From Nitriliruptoria bacterium (GTDB lineage: Bacteria > Actinomycetota > Nitriliruptoria > Euzebyales > Egibacteraceae): a stretch of DNA of 64,000 bases. Location of the stretch: contig PWER01000101.1 in assembly GCA_003553565.1 (NCBI GenBank), positions 49,559 to 113,558 of the forward strand, read 5' to 3'. Below are positions 7,401 to 16,455 of this stretch, piece after piece. A model generated the notes under the pieces. It searched no databases and was not told the DNA's origin. It saw only the letters and a program-made list of their open reading frames with translations. Made by a program: the position numbers and the translations under genes. The number at the start of each line of letters is the position of its first letter. The stretch's first letter is position 1.

Positions 7401-10400
7401 GTGCCCTTCGACCCCGTGGACCAGCAGCCGTCCTACCCCGCCCTCGAGCGCACCGTGCTGGAGCGCTGGCGCAGCCACGACACGTTCGCGCGCTCGGTCG
7501 CCCAGCGCGCCGGCGGGCCCCGATGGACCATCTACGAGGGCCCCCCGACCGGCAACGGGCGTCCTGGCGTGCACCACGTGCCCAGCCGCACGTTCAAGGA
7601 CATCTTCCCGCGGCACCGGACCATGAAGGGCTACCACGTGCCGCGCCAGGCCGGCTGGGACTGTCACGGGATCCCGGTGGAGGTCGAGGTCGAGAAGGAG
7701 CTCGGCTTCACCAGCAAGGCCGACATCGAGGCGCACGGCGTCGCCGACTTCAACGCGCGCTGTCGCGAGAGCGTCCAGCGCTACGTGGCCGAGTGGGTCG
7801 ACCTGACCGAGCGGGTCGGGTACTGGGTCGACTTCGACGCCGCGTACTGGACCATGAGCGACGCCTACGTCGAGAGCGTGTGGTGGTCGCTGAAGGAGCT
7901 CTACGAGCGCGGGCTCGTCGTCGAGGGCCACCGGGTGGTCCCCTACTGCCCCCGCTGCGGGACCGCCCTGTCCGATCATGAGGTCGCCCAGGGCTACGCC
8001 CAGACCGACGATCCCAGCGTGTTCGTGCGCTTCCCGGTCGAGACCGGGCCGCTGGCGCAGGAGGGCGCCGCCCTGACGATCTGGACCACCACGCCGTGGA
8101 CGCTGCTGTCCAACACCGCGGTGGCGATCGGCCCGGACGTGCGCTACGTCCTCGCCGAGGCTCCTGGTCACGGGCCGGTGGTGCTGGCCGCCGACCTGCT
8201 CACCCACGTCCTGGGCGAGGACGTCACCGTGCGCCGCGAGGTGGGCCGCGAGGAGCTCGAGGGCGCCCGCTACCGCGCCCCGTTCGATCTGGTCACCCGG
8301 CGGGGGGCGCACGCCGAGCGCTGGCGCACGATCATCGTGGAGGACTTCGTGACCACCGAGGAGGGCACCGGCCTGGTCCACCTCGCCCCGGCCTTCGGCG
8401 CCGACGACATGGCCGCCGCCGGGCGGCACGGTCTCCCGGTGGTCAACCCGGTGGACGACCAGGGGCGCTTCACCGACGCGATCACCCCGTACGCCGGGCA
8501 GTTCGTCAAGGACGCCGACCCGGCCATCACCGCCGACCTCGATGCTGCGGGCGTGCTGCTGGCCAGCGGCACCTACACCCACACCTATCCGTTCTGCTGG
8601 CGCTGCGACACGCCGCTGCTGTACCAGGCGCGGTCGTCGTGGTACGTGCGCACCACCGCCAAGAAGGACCAGCTGCTGGCGGTCAACGAGGGCGTCGACT
8701 GGCACCCCGACCACATCAAGCACGGCCGCTACGGCAACTGGCTGGCCAACAACGTCGACTGGGCGCTGTCGCGGGAGCGGTACTGGGGCACGCCGCTGCC
8801 GCTGTGGCGCTGCGCGGACTGCCACGCGGTGACCCCGATCGGCTCGCGCGCCGAGCTCGGCGCGCACGCCGGCCGCGACCTCGACGAGCTCGACCCGCAC
8901 CGCCCCCACGTCGATGCGGTGACGTTCCCCTGCCCGGGCTGCGGCGGCACAGCACAGCGGGTGCCCGAGGTCATCGACGCCTGGTACGACTCCGGCGCCA
9001 TGCCGTTCGCGCGCCTGGGCTACCCCCATCAGCCCGGCTCCCAGGAGGCCTTCGCGGCGACGTTCCCCGCCGACTACATCTGCGAGGGCATCGACCAGAC
9101 GCGCGGGTGGTTCTACTCGCTGATGGCCGAGGCCACCCTGTTGTTCGACCAGACCTCGTACGCCTCGGTGCTGGTGCTGGGCACGGTGGTCGACGACGAC
9201 GGCAAGAAGATGTCGAAGTCGCGCGGCAACGTGGTGGACCCCTGGCACCTGTGCGACACCTACGGGGCCGACGCGCTGCGCTGGCAGCTCGTCAGCGGCG
9301 GCTACCCCTGGAACCAGCAGCGCGTGGGTGACGAGGTCATCGCCGACGTCCTGCGGCGGTTCTTCAACACGCTGTGGAACACCTACTACTTCTTCGTCAC
9401 CTACGCCAACCTCGACGGCTGGACCCCCCAGCAGGACGCGCCCGCGCCGCAGCAGCGGCCGGTGATGGACCGCTGGATCCTGGCCGAGCTCACCGAGGCG
9501 ATCGGCACCGTGGACGCCGCGCTCGAGCAGCTGGATGCGCTGCGGGCCGCGCGCCGCCTCGAGCGGCTCGTCGACGACCTGTCGAACTGGTACGTGCGCC
9601 GCAGCCGCAGCCGCTTCTGGTCCCCGCAGGCCCCTGACAGCCCTGACAAGTCCGCCGCGTTCGCCACGCTGCACACCGTGCTCGCCGAGCTCGCCGGCCT
9701 GCTGGCGCCGCTCACGCCGTTCCTGGCCGATGCGCTGCACCACAACCTCGTGCACGGCCACATCGAGGGCGCGCCCGACAGCGTGCACCTGCGGGACTTC
9801 CCCCGCCCCGACCCGGCCCTGGACGCGCCGTCGCTGCGCGCGGCCATGGCCACGGCTCGGCAGGTGACCGAGCTGGGTCGCCGCGCGCGCAACAACGCCC
9901 AGGTCGGCATCCGCCAGCCGCTGCGCCGGGCGCTGGTGGTGCTGCCAAGCGAGCGCCGCGCCGGCTGGGAGGACGTCGTCGACGTCGTCGCCGAGGAGCT
10001 CAACGTCAAGCAGCTGGACCTGCCCGACGACGTCGGTGCCACGGTGAGCCGCTCGCTCAAGCCCAACTTCGCCGCGCTCGGACCAGTGTTCGGCAAGCAG
10101 ACCAAGGCAGTCGCGGCCGCCCTCGGCGAGGCCGACCCCGACACGGTGGCTGCTGCCCTCGCCGAGACGGGCACCGCCACGATCACCGTCGAGGGCGAGC
10201 AGGTGACCCTGACCGCCGAGCAGGTGCAGGTGCTCGAGGAGTCGGCCACCGGCTGGCAGACCGAATCGGAGGGCGGCCTGTCGGTGGCACTGGACCTGGC
10301 CCTCGACGACGAGCTGCAGGCCGAGGGCGCCGCGCGCGAGCTGGTGCGCGGGGTCAACGACCTGCGCAAGCGGCGTGACCTGGCGCTGGACGACCGCATC

Positions 10401-10574
10401 GAGCTGCGCGTGGACGCCGACGCGGGGCTCGCGGCCACGGCGCTGGCCCGCCACGGCGAGTGGATCGCCGCCGAGACGCTGGCCACAGCGGTGCACCAGG
10501 CCCCGGTCGAGGACGGCGACACCGTCGCCCTGGCCGACGGCTCGCGCGCCCGGCTCGACCTGCAGCCGACATGA
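7401..10574 (+). CDS. ileS: Isoleucyl-tRNA synthetase, GXHH-signature type (IleRS2-like)
   Basis: The 1057-residue class I synthetase charges tRNA-Ile. It has the Rossmann core, a CP1 editing domain, KKMSKSRGN (KMSKS at 603-607), an anticodon-binding domain and a C-terminal extension. YCPRCGTALSDHE is a likely zinc site. The first signature is not HXGH but G56-V57-H58-H59 in GNGRPGVHHV, the GXHH form reported for a subset of mupirocin-hyper-resistant IleRS2 enzymes. The GTG at 7401 is chosen because family similarity begins directly after it; it follows an AAGG site. The leader is short and no T-box antiterminator sequence is visible in the 74-nt upstream gap. The stop overlaps the next gene by ATGA. 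Confidence 0.95.
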   Translation: MPFDPVDQQPSYPALERTVLERWRSHDTFARSVAQRAGGPRWTIYEGPPTGNGRPGVHHVPSRTFKDIFPRHRTMKGYHVPRQAGWDCHGIPVEVEVEKELGFTSKADIEAHGVADFNARCRESVQRYVAEWVDLTERVGYWVDFDAAYWTMSDAYVESVWWSLKELYERGLVVEGHRVVPYCPRCGTALSDHEVAQGYAQTDDPSVFVRFPVETGPLAQEGAALTIWTTTPWTLLSNTAVAIGPDVRYVLAEAPGHGPVVLAADLLTHVLGEDVTVRREVGREELEGARYRAPFDLVTRRGAHAERWRTIIVEDFVTTEEGTGLVHLAPAFGADDMAAAGRHGLPVVNPVDDQGRFTDAITPYAGQFVKDADPAITADLDAAGVLLASGTYTHTYPFCWRCDTPLLYQARSSWYVRTTAKKDQLLAVNEGVDWHPDHIKHGRYGNWLANNVDWALSRERYWGTPLPLWRCADCHAVTPIGSRAELGAHAGRDLDELDPHRPHVDAVTFPCPGCGGTAQRVPEVIDAWYDSGAMPFARLGYPHQPGSQEAFAATFPADYICEGIDQTRGWFYSLMAEATLLFDQTSYASVLVLGTVVDDDGKKMSKSRGNVVDPWHLCDTYGADALRWQLVSGGYPWNQQRVGDEVIADVLRRFFNTLWNTYYFFVTYANLDGWTPQQDAPAPQQRPVMDRWILAELTEAIGTVDAALEQLDALRAARRLERLVDDLSNWYVRRSRSRFWSPQAPDSPDKSAAFATLHTVLAELAGLLAPLTPFLADALHHNLVHGHIEGAPDSVHLRDFPRPDPALDAPSLRAAMATARQVTELGRRARNNAQVGIRQPLRRALVVLPSERRAGWEDVVDVVAEELNVKQLDLPDDVGATVSRSLKPNFAALGPVFGKQTKAVAAALGEADPDTVAAALAETGTATITVEGEQVTLTAEQVQVLEESATGWQTESEGGLSVALDLALDDELQAEGAARELVRGVNDLRKRRDLALDDRIELRVDADAGLAATALARHGEWIAAETLATAVHQAPVEDGDTVALADGSRARLDLQPT

Positions 10575-11146
10575 GCGCCGCGCGGCGCGCCGCCGCGGCG
10601 GCGCTGGCCCTGGCTGCGGCGGGTGCGCTGCTGGGGCGCCGCCGCGCCGCCGGCCCGCGGGTGGGGCCCGACGCCGACACCGACCCGCCCTGGGAGCCGC
10701 GGGCGCTGACGGCCCTGTCGTGGTGGGTGCCCCCTCCCCCGCGCCGTCCGGCCACGCGGGCGCTGGCCTGTGCCTGGGCCGCCCCCCTGTCGGCGCTCGG
10801 GATGGTGCTGGCAGCGGTCAGCGCCACGGTCCCGCGCCGGCAGGCGGGTGCGCTGGTCGCCGCCCCCGCCCGGGGTGCCTTCGGGCTGGCCTTCACCCGA
10901 CGCGGCTTCCGGGCGGTGACCCTGGGTCACGTCATCATCGCTCGGCAGCCCCCCGACGCGCGGCTGCTGGCCCACGAGCTGGTGCACGTGCGCCAGGGCG
11001 AGCGGCTCGGCCCGCTGATGGTGCTGCTGTACCCGGGGCTGATGCCGGTCTACGGCTATGCACGCCATCCGCTGGAGCGCGCCGCCCGTCGCGGGGCGCG
11101 CGGCGCGAGCTCGCCGTCGCACGCGGCCAGCAGTCCGCCGGCCTAG
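10571..11146 (+). CDS. Membrane-associated HExxH protein, putative zinc peptidase
   Basis: The 191-residue protein has a hydrophobic N terminus (about 5-22), a central hydrophobic stretch (about 65-85) and HELVH at 135-139 within HELVHVRQGERLG, a zincin-type HExxH signature. GLMPVYGYARHPLERAAR follows, and its Glu may serve as third ligand. No named peptidase family is assigned. The ATG overlaps the ileS stop (ATGA), so translation is coupled to ileS. The stop shares the palindrome CTAG with the stop of the convergent helix-hairpin-helix gene. Protease activity is inference; the residues are seen. Confidence 0.65.
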   Translation: MSAARRAAAAALALAAAGALLGRRRAAGPRVGPDADTDPPWEPRALTALSWWVPPPPRRPATRALACAWAAPLSALGMVLAAVSATVPRRQAGALVAAPARGAFGLAFTRRGFRAVTLGHVIIARQPPDARLLAHELVHVRQGERLGPLMVLLYPGLMPVYGYARHPLERAARRGARGASSPSHAASSPPA

Positions 11147-11757
11147 GGGCGCTCCTCGGTGTCCTCGTTGGGGGGCCGTGCCAGCGGCGCAGCCGCGTCC
11201 TCGGCACCGTCGTGGGACGGGTCGGCCTCGGCGTGCAGGCGAGCGTGGATGCCCTCGGCCCGAGCGCGATCGATGCCCGGGATGGCAGCGAGCTCACCGA
11301 CCGTGGCGTGCCGCAGCGCCGCCAGCGTCCCGTAGCGCTCCAGGAGCAGCCGCTGGCGCGCGGGGCCGCACCCCCCCGACAGCGCCTTCGCATAGGCGTG
11401 TGCCACGCTCTGCTCGTCGGCGGCCTCATCGTTGCTGGCTGCCTCGTCGGGGGCCGGCGCGGGCGCGGCGGGCGAGCCGGCGTCCTCGTCACCAGCAGCC
11501 GTCCGGCCGGTGGCCGCGATCGACGCGGGCGGCGACGCCGCAGCCGGGTCCTCGCGAGATGCCCCGGCCCACGGCTCGGGCTCCTCGGGCAGGCCGCGCG
11601 GGCGAGCGCGCAGGGCCCCGAGCAGCAGCAGCACACCGGCCAGCACGCCGATCCCCGCGGCCGCGCCGGCAAGCGCGGTGCGGTCCCCCACCTCGGCCAC
11701 GCCGAGCAGCAGCAGCACGAAGCCGAGGACGACCAGGACCGTGCTGGCAACGATCAC
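11143..11757 (-). CDS. Membrane-anchored helix-hairpin-helix protein
   Basis: The 204-residue protein starts with two hydrophobic helices (about 2-20 and 26-48) joined by a short polar turn. A long Ala/Pro/Asp/Glu linker follows (about 50-120), then a C-terminal helix-hairpin-helix segment: LLERYGTLAALRHATVGELAAIPGID is its core. That segment resembles the DNA-binding HhH pair of UvrC/ComEA-type proteins. It may bind DNA at the membrane, but no named family is recognised. The start is GTG at 11757. It lies downstream of divIVA on the same strand after 141 nt, and its 3' end overlaps the convergent HExxH gene by 4 nt. Confidence 0.7.
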   Translation of the reverse strand: MIVASTVLVVLGFVLLLLGVAEVGDRTALAGAAAGIGVLAGVLLLLGALRARPRGLPEEPEPWAGASREDPAAASPPASIAATGRTAAGDEDAGSPAAPAPAPDEAASNDEAADEQSVAHAYAKALSGGCGPARQRLLLERYGTLAALRHATVGELAAIPGIDRARAEGIHARLHAEADPSHDGAEDAAAPLARPPNEDTEERP

Positions 11758-11856
11758 CCTGGCATCCCTTCGCTCCCTCGGTCCGCGTGCGCTGTGGGCG
11801 CGCGCCGCCCGCCTCGGCCGCTGCGGACCCTAGCCGAGCCCCCGGCGCACCCGCAG

Positions 11857-11874
11857 CCCGTCGCTGGCGACGGG
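11857..11874 (-). terminator. Short inverted repeat after divIVA
   Basis: CCCGTCGC-TG-GCGACGGG is a perfect 8-nt inverted repeat 25 nt past the divIVA stop, in the 141-nt gap before the HhH gene. There is no T-tract. It may end the dcw transcript, but the stem is small. Confidence 0.3.
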
Positions 11875-11898
11875 CGCGAGGGCCGTGTGGGGACCCGG

Positions 11899-12690
11899 TC
11901 AGCGGCGACGACGCCCGACCATCATGGGCGGCACCGGCAGCTGCTCCACCGGGGCCGCAGCGCGCTCGTCGGCCCAGCGGTCGCCAGGGTGCTCGCGACC
12001 CTCGCGGTGGGGCGGTGCGGGGAACCCGGGGGGCTCTGCCAGGCGGCGGTGGGCGACAGCGCCGTCGCGGCCTCCCGCGGCGTCACCGTCGCGGCGCTGC
12101 GCCGCGTCACGCCCTGCGGGCTCCTCCGGCCCTGCGGGCTCCTCCGGCCCTGCGGGCTCCACGTCCTGGCGGGCGCGCTCGGTGGAGGCGACCAGCTCCA
12201 CGAGCCGCTGCTGCACCACATCGGGGTCGACCGCGTCCCGCTGCGCATCGGCCAGGATGGCCGAGCGCTGCGCGAGATCCTCCAGGGCGGCCCGCAGCTC
12301 CCGATGCGCGGCTGCTGCGCCCTGCACGGCCGCCACCATGCGAGCGATCTCGTCGCGGGCGGCGCGGTGGGCCTCGGCCGCCTGCGCCTCGGCCTGCTGG
12401 CGGATCGTCGCGGCATCCTCCTCGGCTCGGGCCCGCGGCACCTCCTCCGCGCCACCCAGGCGCTCCAGGGCGGTGCGCACCAGGTCCTCGGCTCGCGCAG
12501 CGCGCTCCTCGGCGCGGTCGGCGCGCTCCTCGGCGCGGTCGCGCTCGGCGGCCAGCGCGTCGCGGCGGTCGCGGAGCTCCCGCAGGACCCCGGCCACGCG
12601 CGCCAGCAGCGCATCGACCTCCACGGGGTCGTAGCCGCGCAGCCGCTGGCGGAACGTGTGCGCCTCGACCTCCTCGGGCCCGAGGGTCAC
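11899..12690 (-). CDS. divIVA: DivIVA/Wag31-family polar growth protein
   Basis: The 263-residue protein begins MTLGPEEVEAHTFRQRLRGY, the DivIVA membrane-binding region with the RLRGYDPVEVDALL signature. A long coiled coil follows (about 30-150, rich in RAEERADRAEE repeats), and then a disordered tail with Pro-Ala-Gly-Glu repeats. DivIVA binds negatively curved membrane and organises polar wall growth and division sites. The GTG at 12690 sits 2 nt after the yggT stop, with GGAGG 9 nt upstream. It is the last gene of the ftsZ-pgeF-yggS-sepF-yggT-divIVA block, its usual actinobacterial place. Confidence 0.88.
   Translation of the reverse strand: MTLGPEEVEAHTFRQRLRGYDPVEVDALLARVAGVLRELRDRRDALAAERDRAEERADRAEERAARAEDLVRTALERLGGAEEVPRARAEEDAATIRQQAEAQAAEAHRAARDEIARMVAAVQGAAAAHRELRAALEDLAQRSAILADAQRDAVDPDVVQQRLVELVASTERARQDVEPAGPEEPAGPEEPAGRDAAQRRDGDAAGGRDGAVAHRRLAEPPGFPAPPHREGREHPGDRWADERAAAPVEQLPVPPMMVGRRRR
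12111..12160 (-). repeat. 18-bp tandem repeat inside divIVA
   Basis: The 18-bp unit GCCCTGCGGGCTCCTCCG occurs at 12111-12128 and 12129-12146, with a 14-nt partial third copy. On the coding strand it encodes EPAGPE repeats in the disordered tail. Being a multiple of three, copy changes would not shift the frame. Confidence 0.85.
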
Positions 12691-12692
12691 GC

Positions 12693-12995
12693 TCAGATGC
12701 CTCCGCCGCCGGTCAGCAGGCCACCGCCGGTGAGCCCGCACACCAGCGGGCGCACCAGCAGGCTCAGCACCAGGAAGACGATGATCGGCGAGAAGTCGAT
12801 CGCAGCGGGCCCGACCCGCGCTGCCGGCAGCAGTCCGCGCACGGGCTGCAGCACCGGGTCGGTCAGCCGGCTCACGAGGTTGGCGGCGGGCCGCAGCGGC
12901 TCGGGGAGGTCGGGCACCCACGACAGGATGATGCGCACGATCAGCACGATGAAGTACACCGTGACGAGGTCGCACAGGATGCCGAATGGGTTCAT
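12693..12995 (-). CDS. yggT: YggT-family membrane protein
   Basis: The 100-residue protein has two hydrophobic segments (about 6-25 and 68-88). Between them is the YggT signature with RIILSWVPDLPEP and the LTDPVLQPVRGLLPA motif. The family acts in the membrane and is linked to osmotic tolerance and division-site organisation; the precise role is unknown. The ATG at 12995 lies 13 nt after the sepF stop. Its Gly-rich C terminus (GLTGGGLLTGGGGI) holds the ribosome site of divIVA. Confidence 0.88.
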   Translation of the reverse strand: MNPFGILCDLVTVYFIVLIVRIILSWVPDLPEPLRPAANLVSRLTDPVLQPVRGLLPAARVGPAAIDFSPIIVFLVLSLLVRPLVCGLTGGGLLTGGGGI

Positions 12996-13008
12996 GGGGG
13001 TGTCTCGC

Positions 13009-13527
13009 TCACTCTTGGTTGAAGAAGCCGCGCTCGCTGAGCCGCCGGCGCTCCTCGGTGGAGACCTCGGTGCCCACCGGCGTCAGCACGAACACGCGCT
13101 CGCCGACGCGCTCGATGCGTCCCTCCAACCCGAAGATGAGACCCGAGGCGAAGTCCAGCACGCGCTTGGCCACGGTCTCGTTGGCCTCGGCGAGGTTCAT
13201 GATGACCGGGATGCCGCTGCGGAAGCGCTCACCGACCTCCTCGACGTCATTGAACGTGGTCGGGGTCGTGACGTGCACCGTCGCCGAGGGGACCGGGCGC
13301 ACCGGAGAGCCGCTGCGCCGCCGCGAGTCGCGCTGCCCGAGGTCGCGCTCCTCGCCACCGGGCCCGTTCGCGGCAGCGGGAGACAGCCGCCGCACCGAGG
13401 CACCCTCGGAGCGGGCGCGGTGGTCGGGCTCCCACAGGTCGTCGTCGGCCTCGTCGAGCTCGTCGACCTCGTCGTAGGTCTCGACGAGGCCGAGGAACTC
13501 CATCGTGCGCTTCCAACCGCTGGCCAT
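13009..13527 (-). CDS. sepF: SepF, FtsZ membrane anchor
   Basis: The 172-residue protein has an N-terminal amphipathic helix (ASGWKRTMEFLGL), a charged linker, and a C-terminal SepF domain (about 80-160) with the signature NLAEANETVAKRVLDFASG. SepF polymerises, binds the FtsZ tail and anchors the ring to the membrane. It is expected to be essential here because no ftsA is present in the cluster. The ATG overlaps the yggS stop as TGATG, with a strong AGGAGGAG site inside yggS. Confidence 0.93.
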   Translation of the reverse strand: MASGWKRTMEFLGLVETYDEVDELDEADDDLWEPDHRARSEGASVRRLSPAAANGPGGEERDLGQRDSRRRSGSPVRPVPSATVHVTTPTTFNDVEEVGERFRSGIPVIMNLAEANETVAKRVLDFASGLIFGLEGRIERVGERVFVLTPVGTEVSTEERRRLSERGFFNQE

Positions 13528-14255
13528 CAGCTCTCCTCCTGGCGTCCCTCGCGCTGCTCGCGCGCACCGAAGATCGCCTCGCCGGGGCGCACGAGCGTCG
13601 CGCCCTCCTCGACCGCCAAGGCGTAGTCGCCGCTCATCCCCATGGACAGGTGGGTGACCTCCGGATAGCGCGCCCGAGCGGCGTCGCGCAGCTCGCGCAG
13701 GCGGTGGAACGCCGCCCGCGGGTCGGATCCCAGCGCCGGGATCGTGGTCAGGCCCACGCAGGCCAGGTGGTCCAGCTCGCGCACGCGCCCGAGCAGCGCC
13801 AGCACCTCCGCGGGCTCGCAGCCGGCCTTCTGCGGATCGCCAGTGACGTTGACCTGCAGCAGGGTGCGCTGCACCACTCCGATCGCGGCGGCGCGCTCGG
13901 CGATGTCGCGGGCCAGGCTCAAGCGGTCGAGGCTGTGGATGAGGGTCGCGGTGCCCACCACGTCCTTGACCTTGTTGCGCTGCAGCTGCCCGACGTGATG
14001 CCAGCGCACCCGATCCCCCAGCTCTGGGGCCTTCTGCTTGAGCTCCTGCGCGCGGGACTCGCCGATGTCGGCGTGGCCGAGGTCGGCCACCGCAGCGACC
14101 CGCTCGGCGGGGAAGGTCTTGGCCACCGCGACGATCGTCACTGCCGCCGGGTCGCGCCCGCTGCGCACGGCGGCGTCGCGCACGCTCGAGCGCACCGCCG
14201 CGAGCCGGTCGCCGAGGGCGTCGGCGGTGGGGGTGGGGGCGGAGTGTGTGCTCAC
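13527..14255 (-). CDS. yggS: YggS-family PLP-binding homeostasis protein
   Basis: The 242-residue protein is a type III-fold PLP carrier that buffers pyridoxal phosphate and has no known catalytic activity. VAVAKTFPAERV holds the PLP lysine. HHVGQLQRNKVK, IHSLDRL, LLQVNVTGDPQKAG and SMGMSGDYALAVEEG are family motifs. The GTG at 14255 overlaps the pgeF stop (GTGA). The pgeF-yggS-sepF order is typical of Actinobacteria and Firmicutes. Confidence 0.93.
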   Translation of the reverse strand: MSTHSAPTPTADALGDRLAAVRSSVRDAAVRSGRDPAAVTIVAVAKTFPAERVAAVADLGHADIGESRAQELKQKAPELGDRVRWHHVGQLQRNKVKDVVGTATLIHSLDRLSLARDIAERAAAIGVVQRTLLQVNVTGDPQKAGCEPAEVLALLGRVRELDHLACVGLTTIPALGSDPRAAFHRLRELRDAARARYPEVTHLSMGMSGDYALAVEEGATLVRPGEAIFGAREQREGRQEES

Positions 14256-15085
14256 GAGGGTGATTGTAGGGACGCGGGCGGCTGGGACGGTGGCACCGCC
14301 GTCCGTGCGATGGCCAGGAGCTGGCGGCCCGGCGCGGCTGCGCCCGCGCCGGTCGCGCGGTGGCTGAACCAGCGCTCGTGGTCGCAGCGCGTGCAGCTGC
14401 CGATGGCGCTGATCGCGGACACGCCGGCCGCCTGGAGCTGCGCGTCCACCGCTGCGGGCAGGTCGAGCCCGCGGGTGCCCGCCTGGGTGGTGGTGCGCGC
14501 ACGGGGCACCACCATGGCGACCTCCCGCGCCAGCGACGCGGGCACCTCGTAGCAGCACCCGCCGATGCCCGGCCCGATGATCGCCTCCAGGTCACCGGGT
14601 CGGCTGCCCGTCTCCTCGACCAGTGCCGCCACGGCAGCGCCGACCACGCCGGCGACGACGCCGCCGCGACCGGCGTGCACCGCCGCCACGCCCCGTGCGG
14701 GGGCCACGAGGGCCACCGGCACGCAGTCGGCTACGAGCACCCCGACCGCGACCTCCTCGGCGGTGGTCACCAGCGCGTCGGCGTCGGGCACGGCGGTGTC
14801 AGGCCCCCGCGCGCCCCGTCCACGATCCGCCGCGCCGACCGGGACCACACGAGCGCCGTGGACCTGCCGGGCCAGCACCAGCGACTCGGGAGCGAGCCCG
14901 AGCGGGGCCAGCGCGGCAGCCCGGGCCGACGAGGGATCGCCGTCCCCGACCTCCCAGGACGTCGAGCCCTGGGCGCGCCCGCTGACCACGAGCCAGGTGG
15001 CAGGGTCGCTCGCGGAGCGCACCAGCAGCGGGGTCGCTGCCCCCTGGCCGGCGGTGGGCGCGCCCCTGTCCTCGTCAGCGGTCAA
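14252..15085 (-). CDS. pgeF: PgeF/YfiH laccase-domain protein
   Basis: The 277-residue protein belongs to the multicopper-oxidase-like YfiH family. Members are purine nucleoside phosphorylases/deaminases and in E. coli correct a peptidoglycan precursor error. The metal triad is His in RQVHGARV, Cys in VLVADCVPV and His in [19 protein letters not shown] is also conserved. The start is a TTG at 15085 overlapping the ftsZ stop as TTGA, so translation is probably by coupling. No ATG or GTG fits as well. Confidence 0.88.
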   Translation of the reverse strand: MTADEDRGAPTAGQGAATPLLVRSASDPATWLVVSGRAQGSTSWEVGDGDPSSARAAALAPLGLAPESLVLARQVHGARVVPVGAADRGRGARGPDTAVPDADALVTTAEEVAVGVLVADCVPVALVAPARGVAAVHAGRGGVVAGVVGAAVAALVEETGSRPGDLEAIIGPGIGGCCYEVPASLAREVAMVVPRARTTTQAGTRGLDLPAAVDAQLQAAGVSAISAIGSCTRCDHERWFSHRATGAGAAAPGRQLLAIARTAVPPSQPPASLQSPS

Positions 15086-16308
15086 CGGCGCAGGAAGGAG
15101 GGGATGTCGAGGTCGTCGTCCTCCTCCACGCGCACGGCGTCGGGGTCGCCGCCGGCACGATCAGGAGTCGTGTCCTCGCCCGGCTCCGGTTCGGCGGTGG
15201 CCGGCTCGGGGTCGGCGAAGAGAGGGTCCTCCTCCTCGTCGTCCACGTCGGCGGCGCCGGGCACCGCGGCGGGTGCGGCGGGCTCGCTGGGCGCGCTGTG
15301 GTTGCCGCCGGTGGCCACCGGCTGCGGCTCGGACGCGCTCGCGGTCGAGGTCGCCTGGGGCGGTGAGCCCGCGAAGCCAGCGGCGATGACGGTGACCTTC
15401 ACCTCGTCGCCGAGGCCATCGTCGATCACCGCGCCGAAGATGATGTTGGCGTCCTCGTCGGCGGCGTCGGCCACGGTCTCGGCCGCCTCGTTGATCTCGA
15501 ACAGCCCGAGGTCGCTGCCGCCCGAGATGGTGAGCAGCACACCCCGCGCGCCCTCGATCGAGGCCTCCAGCAGCGGGGACTCGACCGCAGCGCGGGCGGC
15601 CTCGAGCGCGCGGTTCTCACCGCGTGCGGTGCCGATGCCCATCAGCGCGCCGCCCGCATCGCGCATCACCGTGGACACGTCGGCGAAGTCGGTGTTGATC
15701 AGGCCGGGCGTGGTGATGAGGTCGGTGATGCCCTGCACGCCCTGCAGCAGGACGTCGTCGGCCACGCGGAACGCCTGGAGCACGCTGGTGTCTGAGTCGC
15801 TGATCTCCAGCAGCCGGTCGTTGGGGATCACGATCAGCGTGTCGACGGCCTCACGCAGCTCGGCCACCCCGTCCTCGGCTTGGGTGGCCCGTCGCCGGCC
15901 TTCGAAGCGGAAGGGCTTGGTGACCACCCCGATCGTCAGCGCGCCCAGCTGCTTGGCGACATCCGCCACCACCGGCGCGCCGCCGGTGCCGGTGCCACCC
16001 CCCTCGCCGGCGGTCACGAACACCATGTCCGCGCCCTTGAGGGACTCCTCGATCTCGTCGCGGTGCTCCTCGCACGCCTGGCGGCCGATCTCGGGGTCGC
16101 TGCCGGCGCCGAGCCCGCGCGTGAGCTCGCGGCCCACGTCGAGCTTGGCGTCGGCATCCGACATCAGCAGCGCCTGCGCGTCGGTGTTGATCGCGAGGAA
16201 CTCGACCCCGCGCAGCCCCGACTCGATCATCCGGTTCACCGCGTTCACGCCGCCGCCGCCGATGCCCACGACCTTGATGACCGCGAGGTAGTTCTGTGGT
16301 GCCGCCAC
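15082..16308 (-). CDS. ftsZ: Cell division GTPase FtsZ
   Basis: FtsZ, the tubulin-like GTPase of the division ring, is 408 residues here. The nucleotide loop GGGTGTGG is at 103-110; [15 protein letters not shown] lies at 13-27. The T7 loop is [14 protein letters not shown] long acidic linker (about 320-395) leads to the C-terminal partner-binding peptide [10 protein letters not shown]. The GTG at 16308 follows AAGGAG by 7 nt. A 252-nt non-coding gap with a likely promoter separates it from ftsQ. In the signature, [12 protein letters not shown] replaces the common GMGGGTGTGAAP. Confidence 0.97.
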   Translation of the reverse strand: MAAPQNYLAVIKVVGIGGGGVNAVNRMIESGLRGVEFLAINTDAQALLMSDADAKLDVGRELTRGLGAGSDPEIGRQACEEHRDEIEESLKGADMVFVTAGEGGGTGTGGAPVVADVAKQLGALTIGVVTKPFRFEGRRRATQAEDGVAELREAVDTLIVIPNDRLLEISDSDTSVLQAFRVADDVLLQGVQGITDLITTPGLINTDFADVSTVMRDAGGALMGIGTARGENRALEAARAAVESPLLEASIEGARGVLLTISGGSDLGLFEINEAAETVADAADEDANIIFGAVIDDGLGDEVKVTVIAAGFAGSPPQATSTASASEPQPVATGGNHSAPSEPAAPAAVPGAADVDDEEEDPLFADPEPATAEPEPGEDTTPDRAGGDPDAVRVEEDDDLDIPSFLRR

Positions 16309-16420
16309 TGGTGCGCTCCTTGTGTGGTCTTGGTCGGGGTCGCCGCCCGAGGGCTGGATCAGGCGAGACCGGGGGGGGAAGCGCCCAGCTCGCCACGAGC
16401 TGGTGGGGAGCCCTCTCGAC

Positions 16421-16455
16421 CCTCAACCTGAAGTAGAGGCTGAGGTTTATGTCAA
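16421..16455 (-). promoter_or_regulatory. Candidate ftsZ promoter with palindrome
   Basis: On the minus strand TTGACA (16455-16450) is followed by an imperfect palindrome at 16445-16421, with CCTCA and TGAGG outer arms. It lies about 115-145 nt upstream of the ftsZ GTG, in a region less GC-rich than its surroundings. A palindrome just downstream of a -35-like hexamer suggests a regulated promoter. No clear -10 at 17-nt spacing is seen. Confidence 0.5.
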
